A stretch of DNA of 64,000 nt, taken from positions 1 through 64,000 of the forward strand of contig NZ_JACVOM010000006.1 in the NCBI RefSeq assembly GCF_018882445.1. Direction: 5' to 3'. This DNA is from Polynucleobacter sp. 15G-AUS-farblos (GTDB lineage Bacteria; Pseudomonadota; Gammaproteobacteria; Burkholderiales; Burkholderiaceae). Shown piece by piece: positions 1 to 9,668 of this stretch. The notes below the pieces were generated by a model that was not told the origin of the DNA, ran no database searches, and saw only the letters and a program-made list of their open reading frames with translations. The position numbers were made by a program, and so were the translations under genes. The first letter of the stretch is position 1, and each line of letters starts with the position of its first letter.

Positions 1-2596
1 ACATCCGACTACCGAGGGCTCCAAAAGGACAAGCAATAAAGCGTTCAGCGCTTAAACCAGGACGTCCTAAGTAACCCCTTGCTAAACCCATCCCCGCAAT
101 ATAAAGCTCACCCACCACGCCAGTAGGCACCGGCTCTAAGTTGGCATCTAGAACATAGAGTTGGGTGTTCCAGATGGGGTAGCCAATGGGGGGTGTACGA
201 TGACCATCGCTTGCTTGACACTGCCAATAGCTGACATCAATCGCTGCTTCAGTGGGGCCGTAAAGATTAAATAACTTAACGGTTGGCAAACGCTCAAAAG
301 TTTGCGCCTGTAGAGTGCCGCTTAAGGCTTCGCCACTCGTTGCAATTTGCTCTAAAGAGGAACATTGCCCTTGGCTAATCTGTTCTAAAAAGACCGATAA
401 CATCGATGGTACAAAATGCAGGGCAGTAACTTCTAGCTTTTCTATAATGGCATGTAAATAAGCAGGATCCTTATGTCCTAGGGCACTACTCACAGCTAAG
501 CGAGCACCAGTCATTAAGGGTAGGAACCATTCCCACACTGCCACATCAAAACCAATCCCGGTTTTTTGTAACAGACAGTCAGAATGATCTAATTTCATCT
601 GATCTTGCATCCACACCAAACGATTGACTACTGCATGATGTGTATTACCAGCCCCCTTAGGCTTACCAGTACTCCCAGAGGTATAGATCAGGTAGGCTAG
701 GTTCAGTGGTAGCAGTGGCGCTACTAACTCACTGTCTTGTATTGGCGCAGCTGAGTAAGTCGCTAGCTCAGCTGCTTGGGCTAAAAGATCAATCACCGCA
801 GGTATCGCTGCTGGGCTTGATGCGAGCTTAGCTAGTTGCAGCTCATCACTAATTAAGGCTAGAGCACCGCTATCGGCTAACATGAACTCTAGGCGCTCAC
901 TTGGATACTCTGGATCTAAAGGCAGGTAAGCTGCTCCGGCTTTTAAGATCCCTAGCATGGCCACAATCATCTGGGGTGAGCGCTCTAACAAAATGGCCAC
1001 AATCTGATCAGGACCAATTTGCCTACTAATGAGATAACGGGCTAACTGATTGGCTTGCTCATCTAACTGAGCATAGGTGAGCTGCTCAATACTGCCACTA
1101 GCACTCTCATAGACTAGCGCAGTAGCACTAGGACTCTTAGCTACTTGGGCAGCAAATAAGCTGGGTAGGTTAAAAAGCGCAGGTGCTTGTAAATCCAGAT
1201 CAACTACTGGACCAGCAGAACTGGCAATGAGCGCAGTACGTTCAGAAAGGGTAGTTAGTGGCAAGCTGTGCACTGGCAACTGGGGGTTAGCCACTAAGTG
1301 CGTCAGTAACTGCGTAAAGCTCTTGACCCAAGCTTGCACACTCGCTGGCGCAAATAAGTCAGCATCATACTCAAAGCTACCAGTCAGGGTGCCTGCAGGG
1401 GTGAGGTTGAGATACAAGGTCACATCAAACTTGGCCGTAGGCAGACCAACTTCTTGAACCTGACAGACCAAATCACCCAAAGCAAAATCTTGTGCACTTT
1501 GTGCCTGAAAGGCAAGCATTGCCTGAAACACCGGTGTATGTAGTAAAGAGCGTGCTACCCCTAACTCTTCTAATAAGCGCTCAAACGGTAGATCTTGATC
1601 GACTAAAGCAGCCTCTACACTTGCTTTTGCTCTACGAATCAGTTCAGTACCAGTGCACTGACCAGCAATCGATAAGGGCAGGGCTAAGGTGTTGAGTAAA
1701 AATCCGACTAGGTGCTGTATGTCAGGATCATCTCGTCCTGCTACTGGCGAGCCAATCACCACTTCTGCTTGATTGGCTAAGCGCGCTAAGCTAGCACCAT
1801 AGCCAGCATAGATAACAGTAAATAAGGTAGTGCGTTCTTGACGAGCCAAGGCTTGTAAGGATTGCGTCAGTTCACTATCTAGTTCAACTGCAACATATCC
1901 AGCCCGATGCGCACGCTCTGCGACTCTAGGGTAATCTAGAGCTAAGGTCAGTAACTCTGGAGCATTGGCTAGGCGTTCTTTAGCCCGTGCGATTTTGGCA
2001 TCTAAATCCTCTTCTAAATTTTCTTTTTGCCAAGCGGCCCAATCACTATATTGAATCGGTAAAGGCTCCCAAGTAGGCTCTTGCTCATGGACGTAAGCGC
2101 TGTAGGCTTCATGTAGCTCTTGGGCCAAAATATTGCGCGAGACGCCATCACCTGCTTGATGATGTAAGGTGAGCACTAAAATAGATTGTTCTTGGCTAAG
2201 AAGAATTAATAGTGCACGCAAAGAATAATCTTGCCCAAGATCAAAAGGAGTGGTTATTTCTTGTGCAACTGTCTGATCAACGAGGGTCTGTGTCGCAGTT
2301 TGATTTTCTTGATATTGCGTAGAGAGATCAATTATTTTCAATACATCTTGAGGGCTTTGACTTGGCAAAAGATAGCCAGCAGGGAGGCCAGTGAGTTCAT
2401 CTGCCCTAACTACAGTTCGTAGAGATTCATGTCGATCGAATAATTTTGCCAATGCCTTCTGGAGCGCATCGATCTTGACAATACCCTTGAGGCGAAGGGC
2501 AGTAGGCATGTGATAAGCGGCTGATGGTCCATCAACTTGATCTAATGTCCAGAGGCGTTGCTGGCCATAAGAAAGAACTACTTTAGTGTCGGTCAT
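1..2596 (-). CDS. Non-ribosomal peptide synthetase, C-A module, probably serine-activating (3' end beyond window)
   Basis: The frame is open from an ATG at 2594-2596 to base 1, giving 865 codons without a stop; the rest lies outside the window. Residues about 1-440 form a condensation domain with the active-site motif HHQAGDG near residue 145. An adenylation domain follows, with [13 protein letters not shown]-like A3, an [12 protein letters not shown]5 region and the A6 block; the window ends just before the TGD motif. Aligning the pocket to GrsA/EntF by eye gives D-V-W-H-A-S-L-I-D, one position from the known serine code DVWHLSLIDK, so L-serine is the predicted substrate. The protein starts with a condensation domain, so it expects an upstream acyl or peptidyl donor. 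It is last of a minus-strand group with the MbtH-like and CmlA-like genes. The NRPS call is near certain; the substrate is inferred. Confidence 0.95.
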   Translation of the reverse strand, partial: MTDTKVVLSYGQQRLWTLDQVDGPSAAYHMPTALRLKGIVKIDALQKALAKLFDRHESLRTVVRADELTGLPAGYLLPSQSPQDVLKIIDLSTQYQENQTATQTLVDQTVAQEITTPFDLGQDYSLRALLILLSQEQSILVLTLHHQAGDGVSRNILAQELHEAYSAYVHEQEPTWEPLPIQYSDWAAWQKENLEEDLDAKIARAKERLANAPELLTLALDYPRVAERAHRAGYVAVELDSELTQSLQALARQERTTLFTVIYAGYGASLARLANQAEVVIGSPVAGRDDPDIQHLVGFLLNTLALPLSIAGQCTGTELIRRAKASVEAALVDQDLPFERLLEELGVARSLLHTPVFQAMLAFQAQSAQDFALGDLVCQVQEVGLPTAKFDVTLYLNLTPAGTLTGSFEYDADLFAPASVQAWVKSFTQLLTHLVANPQLPVHSLPLTTLSERTALIASSAGPVVDLDLQAPALFNLPSLFAAQVAKSPSATALVYESASGSIEQLTYAQLDEQANQLARYLISRQIGPDQIVAILLERSPQMIVAMLGILKAGAAYLPLDPEYPSERLEFMLADSGALALISDELQLAKLASSPAAIPAVIDLLAQAAELATYSAAPIQDSELVAPLLPLNLAYLIYTSGSTGKPKGAGNTHHAVVNRLVWMQDQMKLDHSDCLLQKTGIGFDVAVWEWFLPLMTGARLAVSSALGHKDPAYLHAIIEKLEVTALHFVPSMLSVFLEQISQGQCSSLEQIATSGEALSGTLQAQTFERLPTVKLFNLYGPTEAAIDVSYWQCQASDGHRTPPIGYPIWNTQLYVLDANLEPVPTGVVGELYIAGMGLARGYLGRPGLSAERFIACPFGALGSRM

Positions 2597-2761
2597 AAAA
2601 TTTCAATACAGACAGATCATTGATGAGCGTTTTTTAATTGAAACGAACAATAAATCAACTGCTTTTATTGGGTTGCGTTCAGTAATGTTTTCTGAACTCA
2701 ATATAAAAAAATTGCGCTTGCTCAAAGAGCTTTAAGTGTTTGATTGCCATTAAAAATTAGA

Positions 2762-2974
2762 TTAATGGGAGTCAGACATCGCTTTTTGCAAACTTAGAGG
2801 TCTCATGTCGAGCCAATGTTCGTCAACGTAAGTCGTACATTCAGATTTACTGCCGGTAAATTGGGTTTCTTGCCAACCCTCTGGGGCTGTTTTTTTTGCT
2901 GGCCAAAGTGAATATTGACCCTCTGCATTGATCAAAACTTTAAAGCTGTCACCGTCAATTGTTAGTCCGCTCAT
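2762..2974 (-). CDS. MbtH-like protein, NRPS adenylation partner
   Basis: This 70-residue protein carries the MbtH signature: NAEGQYSLWP, then PEGW, a Cys in SECTTYVDEHW, and LDMRPLSL at the end. MbtH-like proteins bind adenylation domains and are needed for folding or activity of many of them. The gene lies 165 bases upstream of the C-A synthetase on the same strand, so that synthetase is the likely client; the second NRPS at 18972 could also use it. It has the normal family length. The gaps on both sides (2597-2761 and 2975-3094) show no gene. Confidence 0.96.
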   Translation of the reverse strand: MSGLTIDGDSFKVLINAEGQYSLWPAKKTAPEGWQETQFTGSKSECTTYVDEHWLDMRPLSLQKAMSDSH

Positions 2975-3094
2975 GATCTTATCTTTATTTATTTCGTTAA
3001 GTGATGACCCCCCTAAAAAACAGGTAAATCAAGGGGATTAAGTTATTTAAGATATTAAGAAAAACACATAGCAAAACCTATTGTTTGCTATTTA

Positions 3095-4693
3095 TCAGTT
3101 TTCGTATAACTCGTATTGACCATAAAGGCGCAAAGCTGGAATACCTTGTTCCTTGAGAGCCTTTACAAAAGCAGTGGAATTAACCATAGGAGGTGTATCT
3201 TCACTTGGATCAATGCTGGTGATGTATTGCATCCACGGTTCCATTCCCATTGCGTATACAAACACTTTTTTACATTGCAGGCTTTCGACAACCTTCATCG
3301 CCCGGGGGAAATCAGAGCCATTTAAACGTCTAGTTTGGTCTTTTTTGCGGTCCAGGCTCATTGGTAAAAGCGGCCCATAAACCCAACTCATTGGGGCACC
3401 CTGGCATTCCATGCCAATAAAGAGAGTATCAATTGAGCCAACAGCGCGATGAATGAAATCATACAATTTCGGGTCTAGATTGTTACTATCTGCCGCAAAT
3501 AACAATTTTTTATCAGCTATTTTGACTAACCAAGCAGCTTTAGACCGGATGTCTAAGTCACCATGTTCACCTAAAAAGGGGATAGCTGTAATTTCTACAT
3601 CTGAGTGGGAAATGGAGTCCATTGGGCCTAACTCCACAATTTGCTTAAATCCAATCGCTTTAAGCATCAGCTTGAGGGAGGGGTCAGCCAGACTGCCTCC
3701 AGAGGTAGGAACAATGATGGTTCCAATCTTCCATCTCAAGGCCAAAAGGGTTTCTAAAGCAACGTGATCTGAGTGATTATGGGTAAGCACCACGTAATCG
3801 ATCTTTTCAGGTAAATCGCGGATGGTATAGCGGGCAATTCCATTGGCGTCATCGTAAGCAACCACAGGATCTATTAATACATTACAGCCGTCTGGTGATT
3901 CAATCAGAACGCAAGCGTGACCAAAATAACGCCAACGAATTCGATCTTTCTCAGGTTTGACTAAGGCATTTTTTGAGCTGGATGCTGGCTCTAAGAAGCT
4001 TAAAAATAATTCTTTATCTGAACCTGAAAATCCTAATTTTTCTATAATAAAATCAAGACCTTGCGGAACACTTCTCAAGCTTGCTAAGAAGTCATAAATA
4101 GGACTCTTAAACGGCAAATTTAAATCAATCGCAGAGGGGTGGCTTAGTCTCGGTGTGCTGAAAACGAAGGGTCGATCATCACCGGCTTGGCGATAAATCA
4201 TGGCGCTTTGATTGTTTGTATCGTACAGGGGGCTCAGATACAGCAAAGATTCGATGATTCTGAGATCGGGATACCCACCTAGAGAATATGAAAGCTCTAC
4301 ATAACCACGAACCGCTTCAGGTAACTGGGCATATAAGGGCTCAAGACTTGAGCCATCACCATGCTTCATTACCTGATTAAAGGCTTCTTTAAGGGCTAAA
4401 CCAAATGAAATGAGATCCTGCTGATTGGTTTTGGTAATCTGGACCAGTTCTTTTACTTGATCTGCCTGATCTACAGGAAGATCAACAAAGGGGCCGCCTC
4501 TAAGACTTGGATTTTTTAAGGCTAATTCATGTAGCGCAGGATCGCTAACGAAAGATTCCATCTGCGCAAGTAGGCGAAACTGTAAATTCAGGGCTGAGGT
4601 AGCAGGGGAAATAAGATGAGACCATGCGTGCCAGCGCGATACGAGAGGTTCAATTACTACATCAGGTTTTAAAATCATTAAATCACTAGACAT
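3095..4693 (-). CDS. CmlA-type di-iron beta-hydroxylase of NRPS-bound amino acids
   Basis: The product has 532 residues: an N-terminal region of about 250 residues with no obvious motif, then a metallo-beta-lactamase fold starting at RYFGHACVLIESP. The HxHxDH motif THNHSDH puts His305, His307, Asp309 and His310 at the residue numbers reported for the CmlA di-iron site. Glu376 (in FLGEHGD) and Asp402 (FAADSN) match CmlA Glu377 and Asp403. CmlA, from chloramphenicol biosynthesis, has the same length and hydroxylates the beta carbon of an aminoacyl group held on an NRPS carrier domain. The neighbouring MbtH and NRPS genes fit that role. One oddity is that I see no His near residue 466, the last iron ligand I recall for CmlA. 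The substrate is unknown. A generic metal-dependent hydrolase is the alternative. Confidence 0.82.
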   Translation of the reverse strand: MSSDLMILKPDVVIEPLVSRWHAWSHLISPATSALNLQFRLLAQMESFVSDPALHELALKNPSLRGGPFVDLPVDQADQVKELVQITKTNQQDLISFGLALKEAFNQVMKHGDGSSLEPLYAQLPEAVRGYVELSYSLGGYPDLRIIESLLYLSPLYDTNNQSAMIYRQAGDDRPFVFSTPRLSHPSAIDLNLPFKSPIYDFLASLRSVPQGLDFIIEKLGFSGSDKELFLSFLEPASSSKNALVKPEKDRIRWRYFGHACVLIESPDGCNVLIDPVVAYDDANGIARYTIRDLPEKIDYVVLTHNHSDHVALETLLALRWKIGTIIVPTSGGSLADPSLKLMLKAIGFKQIVELGPMDSISHSDVEITAIPFLGEHGDLDIRSKAAWLVKIADKKLLFAADSNNLDPKLYDFIHRAVGSIDTLFIGMECQGAPMSWVYGPLLPMSLDRKKDQTRRLNGSDFPRAMKVVESLQCKKVFVYAMGMEPWMQYITSIDPSEDTPPMVNSTAFVKALKEQGIPALRLYGQYELYEN

Positions 4694-4847
4694 CCCCCTA
4701 TACTAAAAATTTCCTTTCATTAAAGCTATTAATTTCTATGATGCCCTCGAATTTAAAGGAGGGTAGGGCGATAGTGTTGAATGAAGCGTGTAAGATGTCT
4801 TATGTTTAGATTCTATAATCAACACTTAAAAATTGCATAACCAGTCT

Positions 4848-5606
4848 ATGAGACTCATTACGATTGCCAATCAAAAAGGTGGCTGTGCCAAGACCACCAC
4901 CGTTGTAAATTTTGCCGCCTGTTTAGCAGAGCTAAATCAGAGGGTCCTGGTAATTGACTTAGATCCGCAATCTAACGCAAGTCAATGGTTGGGTTTTGAG
5001 GAATCAAAAGGTGGTTCTGCTGAAATTTTCAAATCCCAACAAAAAATAGAGGATCTGGTGCAACCTAGTGGAGTGGCAGGTGTTGACTTAATTCCAGCAT
5101 CACAAGAGCTCGCTCAGATTGAAAAACTTCTTGCGGGTGAGTTATCTGTTGAAACAATCCTTAAAAGAAGAATTCAAAAAATGAACTCTGAGAATTACGA
5201 TTTTGTATTGATCGATACGCCGCCGACATTAGGGTTGTTGACTTTAAATGCACTTGCCGCTGCAAAAGAATTATTAATCCCGGTGACTACGCATGTGATG
5301 ACACTTTCCGGGGTTGCACAGCTCATTAATACCGTGAGTAATGTTCGGGAAATTTTGAATCCTGATTTAAGTATTTTAGGATTTATTGCCTCGCGTGTTG
5401 ATATGCGTACGCGTCATTCTCAAGAAGTATTAGAAAGCCTGACTGAACGTTTTGGAGATCAGGTTTTTAAGGCTATTATCCGAGAGAATGTTCGCTTAGC
5501 CGAGGCTCCGTCCTATAGCGAAAGTATCATTGAGTACGACAAAAACTCCATGGCGGCGAACGATTACCGCGCCTTAACTAAAGAAATATTACAACGTGCT
5601 AACTAG
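4848..5606 (+). CDS. ParA/Soj-family ATPase
   Basis: From the ATG at 4848 the product has 252 residues and begins MRLITIANQKGGCAKTT, the deviant Walker A box (KGGxxKT) of ParA/MinD ATPases. Walker A' (VIDLDPQ) and the DTPPTLGLLT segment follow. A TTG at 4833 is in frame but adds residues that are not conserved. No parB gene or parS-like repeat is visible nearby, so chromosome or plasmid partition is not indicated. It is the first gene of a plus-strand run with the ABC exporter (35-base gap) and the SPFH gene. A role in positioning a membrane complex is possible but is inference. A TATAAT hexamer lies at 4814-4819. Confidence 0.9.
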   Translation: MRLITIANQKGGCAKTTTVVNFAACLAELNQRVLVIDLDPQSNASQWLGFEESKGGSAEIFKSQQKIEDLVQPSGVAGVDLIPASQELAQIEKLLAGELSVETILKRRIQKMNSENYDFVLIDTPPTLGLLTLNALAAAKELLIPVTTHVMTLSGVAQLINTVSNVREILNPDLSILGFIASRVDMRTRHSQEVLESLTERFGDQVFKAIIRENVRLAEAPSYSESIIEYDKNSMAANDYRALTKEILQRAN

Positions 5607-5641
5607 CACGTTGCTCATCTATACAAATTTGCTAAATAATT

Positions 5642-7273
5642 ATGATTTTTAATGCTCCTTTATTTCGTTTTATACAACAAGAGGGCACAGTTCAGCTTAA
5701 AAGATTGGTTCTTTTATCAGGTCTTGGGGGCATTTCAAGTACTGGTCTTGTGGCTTTAATTAACCAGTCAGCTAGCATAGAGGCAAAAGGACAATCTGCA
5801 ACATGGCAATTCTTTGCCTTTCTACTTCTTTTATTTTTGTACATGTTAGCCCTGAAACGTTCGAATAAAGAGAACGTAGCTAGCACCCAAAATCTGATGC
5901 ATGCATTTAAATTGCGCGTCATGTCTCAGGTATTGAAATCAGATCTCAAAACAATAGATAGTATTGGTAGGCCCTGGATCTTACAAACATTGGTAAGAGA
6001 TACGCAGACAGTTTCTCAATCAGTTTTAAATTTAGTGCAAATTGCTCAATCTGGGTCAACCATTTTTTTCTTAATGATTTATCTGGCAATAGTTTCATTC
6101 CCTGCTTTTGTAATGATATTTATCGCCTCATGCTTAATGTTTATATTGGTGTCTAAAAGACTATCTGAAACTAACAAAGCTTTCAAAAGTGCATGGCATC
6201 AAGAAGGTGAAAATTTTCAAATCTTTTCTGATTTCATGGATGGCTTTAAAGAAATTAAGATGAACTCCAGAAGGGCTTCTGAAATATCCCATGAGATGGT
6301 TCAGGAGTCCAGAAAAACGAAGTTTATGAAAACTGAGGCCATGTTTGCTATGGTGAACACCTCTACGACACCACAACTATTGTTTTATCTTTTGGTGGCG
6401 GTAGCAGTATTTGTTCTGCCTGTTTTGATTAAAGACTATTCTCAAAGTGTTCAATCAGTCACTACCTCTATTATGTTTTTAGTGGGTGCCTTAGGGGGAG
6501 TCGTTCAAAATATTCCTGCAATTGCTCAAGCAAATGCATCGGCAGAAGAGTTATTTCAGCTTGAAGAAAAATTAAATAAGATCAAAGTAGATAGCAATGA
6601 GAGTGAGGATCAGGATCCTCCAATCATGCAATCGCTTGAATTACGTAATGTGATCTACCATTACGATGAAGCTAAAAACCAGGCAGCATCATTTGTTCTG
6701 GGCCCTATTAGTTACACTTTTGAAGCTGGAAAGATCTATTTTGTTAGGGGAAATAATGGGTCTGGAAAATCTACATTAATTAGAATTTTGATAGGCCTTT
6801 ACGAGCCTAGTGCTGGTGGACTTTATGTCAATGGTGATTTAGTTAAGCAGCCATCCACTCTAGCTTATCGGAATCTATTTTCCGTAGTTTTTAGTGATTT
6901 CTATCTATTCAAAAAATTATATGGAATTTATTTGGCTGATGATGAAGTAGTTGACGCCGCAATCGATTTACTGGAGATGGGCGATAAGATCAAAATAGAA
7001 AATAGAGTGATTTCTGATATCCATCTCTCAACTGGTCAAAAGAAACGCATCGCCTTGATTACTGCAATATTGGAGGATAGGCAAGTGATTGTTCTCGATG
7101 AGTGGGCATCTGATCAAGATCCAGAATTTAGAAAATATTTCTACCAATTTATCTTGCCAGAGTTGCAGAGAAGAGGGAAGACTATTATCGCTATTACCCA
7201 TGATGACCAATACTATCATCTGTCAGATAGTATTTTTGAGATTAGTAAAGGTGTGTTGAAAAACGCGAAATAA
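5642..7273 (+). CDS. Cyclic peptide export ABC transporter (PvdE/SyrD-like), fused permease-ATPase
   Basis: The product has 543 residues. The N-terminal half holds about six hydrophobic segments (two near the start, others around residues 130-185 and 240-300). The C-terminal half is an ABC ATPase with Walker A GNNGSGKST at about residue 370, the signature LSTGQKKR near 461, Walker B VIVLDEWASDQDP near 482 and a switch His in AITHDD. The DEWASDQDPEFR wording is typical of the cyclic-peptide exporter family that includes PvdE and SyrD, which carry siderophore or lipopeptide intermediates across the inner membrane. Its position between the two NRPS arms supports export of their product. The signature's Thr-Gly-Gln wording differs slightly from the standard SGGQ but is usual in this family. 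Confidence 0.92.
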   Translation: MIFNAPLFRFIQQEGTVQLKRLVLLSGLGGISSTGLVALINQSASIEAKGQSATWQFFAFLLLLFLYMLALKRSNKENVASTQNLMHAFKLRVMSQVLKSDLKTIDSIGRPWILQTLVRDTQTVSQSVLNLVQIAQSGSTIFFLMIYLAIVSFPAFVMIFIASCLMFILVSKRLSETNKAFKSAWHQEGENFQIFSDFMDGFKEIKMNSRRASEISHEMVQESRKTKFMKTEAMFAMVNTSTTPQLLFYLLVAVAVFVLPVLIKDYSQSVQSVTTSIMFLVGALGGVVQNIPAIAQANASAEELFQLEEKLNKIKVDSNESEDQDPPIMQSLELRNVIYHYDEAKNQAASFVLGPISYTFEAGKIYFVRGNNGSGKSTLIRILIGLYEPSAGGLYVNGDLVKQPSTLAYRNLFSVVFSDFYLFKKLYGIYLADDEVVDAAIDLLEMGDKIKIENRVISDIHLSTGQKKRIALITAILEDRQVIVLDEWASDQDPEFRKYFYQFILPELQRRGKTIIAITHDDQYYHLSDSIFEISKGVLKNAK

Positions 7274-7278
7274 ATAAA

Positions 7279-8193
7279 ATGACTGATAACCTAACTCAAA
7301 ATGTCCTTGCCGTAAAAACTTGGCTTCGGTCCAATCTTTTAGCAATCGTACTGAGCATATCGATTGCAATGGCTGCAGCGATTGTTCTTTGGCCAGTTGT
7401 CATCCATGTCATTCCTGCAGGTAGTATGGGGGTAATTTATAGACCACTATTTGGTGGTGTGGATATCGAGAATAGTTTGGGTGAGGGCGTTCATATTATT
7501 TGGCCTTGGAATACGCTTACGGAATATTCAATCCGAATTCAGAAGCTACAGATTGAAATTGACATATTAACTGAAGACCAGCTCAAGACTAAGACGACTG
7601 TTGCTTTTCAATATGAACTTGATCCAAAAACTTTAGGCTATTTACATAAATACATTGGCCCTGATTATGAGGAAAAAATCATCATTCCAGAGGTTACGGA
7701 AATAATACGTCAAAATTTAGGGGCGAAATCTGCAAAAGAAGCTTTTACATCAGACCTAGGCGCCATCTCAGCAGCGATCACTACTGAAAGTAATCAAGCT
7801 ATTCTTAAGTCAGTACAGCCAGCAGGTTTGACCCGCTTAAATCTGATGAATATTAATAGCGTACAAATTACAAAGATAAGTTTTCCTAAAGAATATGAAG
7901 ATGCTATTCAACAAAAAGTTACTGAACAACAAAAAGCAGAAGGATTAGTCTTCGTTGTTGAAGGCGCTAAAAGAGAAGCCGAAAGAAAAGTTATTGAGGC
8001 TGGAGGAATTCGAGATTTCCAAGATCTTATTAAAGGTGGTCTAACTGAAAATTATCTTCGTTTTGTGGGAATTCAGGCGTCTTCAGAGTTAGCGAAGTCC
8101 AATAATGCCAAGATAGTAGTTTTTGGATCTGGACCTAGCGGCTTGCCGCTGATTTTTGATGATAATAAAAACGTAGTTCAAAAGGGCAAATAG
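7279..8193 (+). CDS. SPFH/prohibitin-family membrane protein
   Basis: This 304-residue protein has one N-terminal transmembrane segment (about residues 19-43) followed by an SPFH (band 7) domain. The phrase VIPAGSMGVIYRPLFGG and the long KVTEQQKAEGLVFVVEGAKREAERKVIEAGG helix are typical of prohibitin-like members. Such proteins oligomerise at the membrane and organise microdomains or associate with proteases and transporters. The start codon lies 5 bases after the exporter's stop, so the two are almost certainly co-transcribed and the protein may scaffold the exporter. No NfeD partner gene is seen. The family call is good; the link to export is inference. Confidence 0.87.
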   Translation: MTDNLTQNVLAVKTWLRSNLLAIVLSISIAMAAAIVLWPVVIHVIPAGSMGVIYRPLFGGVDIENSLGEGVHIIWPWNTLTEYSIRIQKLQIEIDILTEDQLKTKTTVAFQYELDPKTLGYLHKYIGPDYEEKIIIPEVTEIIRQNLGAKSAKEAFTSDLGAISAAITTESNQAILKSVQPAGLTRLNLMNINSVQITKISFPKEYEDAIQQKVTEQQKAEGLVFVVEGAKREAERKVIEAGGIRDFQDLIKGGLTENYLRFVGIQASSELAKSNNAKIVVFGSGPSGLPLIFDDNKNVVQKGK

Positions 8194-8234
8194 GGATCAA
8201 AGCCTAAAGAAGGAGGTTCAATAATCCTCTGTGA

Positions 8235-9290
8235 TCACCTTCTCTTGCCCAGTTCATTCGCATAATCCAAAGAGTCAGGTAAATTTACTTTGACATAAAA
8301 ATTACCCAAATTATCGAATAATTTTTCAATAACAAATCCATTTTCCGTATTATCGGTAATCCATATCGGCTTTGTTACAGTTACTTTGACAAATTTCCAG
8401 CCTGTAGGAAGCACCAGTAATCTATCCAATACTTCAAGCTTATGCCGAGTTAGGTTAGGAAATAATGCGGCAGAATAATCAGTCATTAAATAAACCCTGC
8501 CATCGTTTGTAACAAGGCAATATGCTGGATCACCTACTGTCCAAAATAAGTTCAGATTCTGTTGGGCTTTTAACGGGTAATAAGTGGCATCGCTAAAAAT
8601 ACTGCCGCCCAAGGCAAACTCAGGGTGCTTAATAATATCGAATAAGCCTAGCTTTACTTTGAATGAAATAGCGAATCGCTGATTTCCGAGATACGTAAAG
8701 GGATAGCTAGAGCCCCCTAGATTTTTAGTTGCAGTACTGCGATAGGGGCCTGCCTTGCCAGCCTGAAATGGGTTCAGTATGGCATTTAGTTGTGCCCTTA
8801 CAGAAGCGGCATTCATATGATTAAAGCTCTCTAGATCACAGCTACTTTCTCGCCGATTTTGAAAGGTGGTAGAGACAATAAAGGGAAACTGAAAACTTAC
8901 TGCATTAATCATGCAAATATTAAATGTATCTGTGCTCTCTAAAGTAGAGTTTGAGCCGTTATCTTCAACTAAACTTCTCAATTTCTCGCCAGTAACATCG
9001 CCATTTTTCGTGGGGTCTTGCTGCTTAGCAGGGGTAGCCTCGCTTACCATTGCAGGAGCATCAGTTTTCTTTAAATCTACTTCCTTGTTTTGTCTTTTCT
9101 CCGCATCAGCAATACTGCTTGTAATAATTTTAGGTCCACTTCGATCTTTACGATGCAGCCTTTCATATATGTTAAAAGCAGGAAGAGTCAAAATCAAGAC
9201 AACTGATACTATCCCAATTGCAATCAGGTACACATTAGATGTATCTTGAGGCTTGTTCATGCGCATACGTTCCAAAAGTTGCATCGACAT
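8235..9290 (-). CDS. Unknown single-pass membrane protein with large periplasmic domain
   Basis: I do not recognise the 351-residue product. A hydrophobic segment at about residues 22-40 (YLIAIGIVSVVLILTLP) follows a short charged N-terminus, so the rest is probably periplasmic. A low-complexity charged linker spans about residues 50-110, then comes a mixed domain with four Cys residues and many aromatics. The start is uncertain: ATG codons at residues 1, 3 and 10 are all possible and none has a clear ribosome site. The gene runs against its neighbours, ending 41 bases from the SPFH gene. Its job in the cluster cannot be read from sequence. Confidence 0.72.
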   Translation of the reverse strand: MSMQLLERMRMNKPQDTSNVYLIAIGIVSVVLILTLPAFNIYERLHRKDRSGPKIITSSIADAEKRQNKEVDLKKTDAPAMVSEATPAKQQDPTKNGDVTGEKLRSLVEDNGSNSTLESTDTFNICMINAVSFQFPFIVSTTFQNRRESSCDLESFNHMNAASVRAQLNAILNPFQAGKAGPYRSTATKNLGGSSYPFTYLGNQRFAISFKVKLGLFDIIKHPEFALGGSIFSDATYYPLKAQQNLNLFWTVGDPAYCLVTNDGRVYLMTDYSAALFPNLTRHKLEVLDRLLVLPTGWKFVKVTVTKPIWITDNTENGFVIEKLFDNLGNFYVKVNLPDSLDYANELGKRR

Positions 9291-9446
9291 AGCAAAAGAA
9301 ATTTGCTATAAATGACGATAATTCATATGAAATCATACACGACTATGAAATGAGGGCATCCTCTGTGGTACACATTAGCAATCATAGGAATTAATAGTAA
9401 GTGTAGAAAGTTTTTTGTAGATTATCAAACATTAAAAAGGTTATTC

Positions 9447-9668
9447 ATGATTTTGCTGTCCTTTACTGCTGCTGCAATTAAATTAACCTTGTTTGCATTG
9501 ATTGCAGGCGCGCTAATTATGTTTTTTTCGTGGCTTCGTGTGAGGAAATCGGGCAAAGAAGGTTTTGCCGCTATTGTTTTGCTTTGGGCCAACTTTTTAG
9601 TTCGGCTTTTAATTGTCCTACTATTTTTTGGTCTAATTATTCTTTTTGTCAGGGTTATTTTCACATGA
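9447..9668 (+). CDS. Small hydrophobic membrane protein, unknown
   Basis: This 73-residue protein is almost entirely hydrophobic, with two predicted membrane helices (about residues 5-28 and 43-70) joined by a short basic loop (RVRKSGKEG). Its stop overlaps the start of the lipoprotein gene as ATGA at 9665-9668, which points to translational coupling and makes it likely to be a real gene. I know of no family for it. A membrane partner or anchor for the downstream lipoprotein is a guess. Confidence 0.6.
   Translation: MILLSFTAAAIKLTLFALIAGALIMFFSWLRVRKSGKEGFAAIVLLWANFLVRLLIVLLFFGLIILFVRVIFT

Noticed and set aside
4848-5606. Plasmid or prophage partition locus based on the ParA gene
   Set aside because: No ParB gene, parS repeat, integrase or replication gene is near; the ATPase sits in a run with exporter genes.
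9530-9664. Extended N-terminus of the lipoprotein from ATG 9530
   Set aside because: It overlaps the small membrane gene and hides the lipoprotein signal; the ATGA-coupled start at 9665 fits better.
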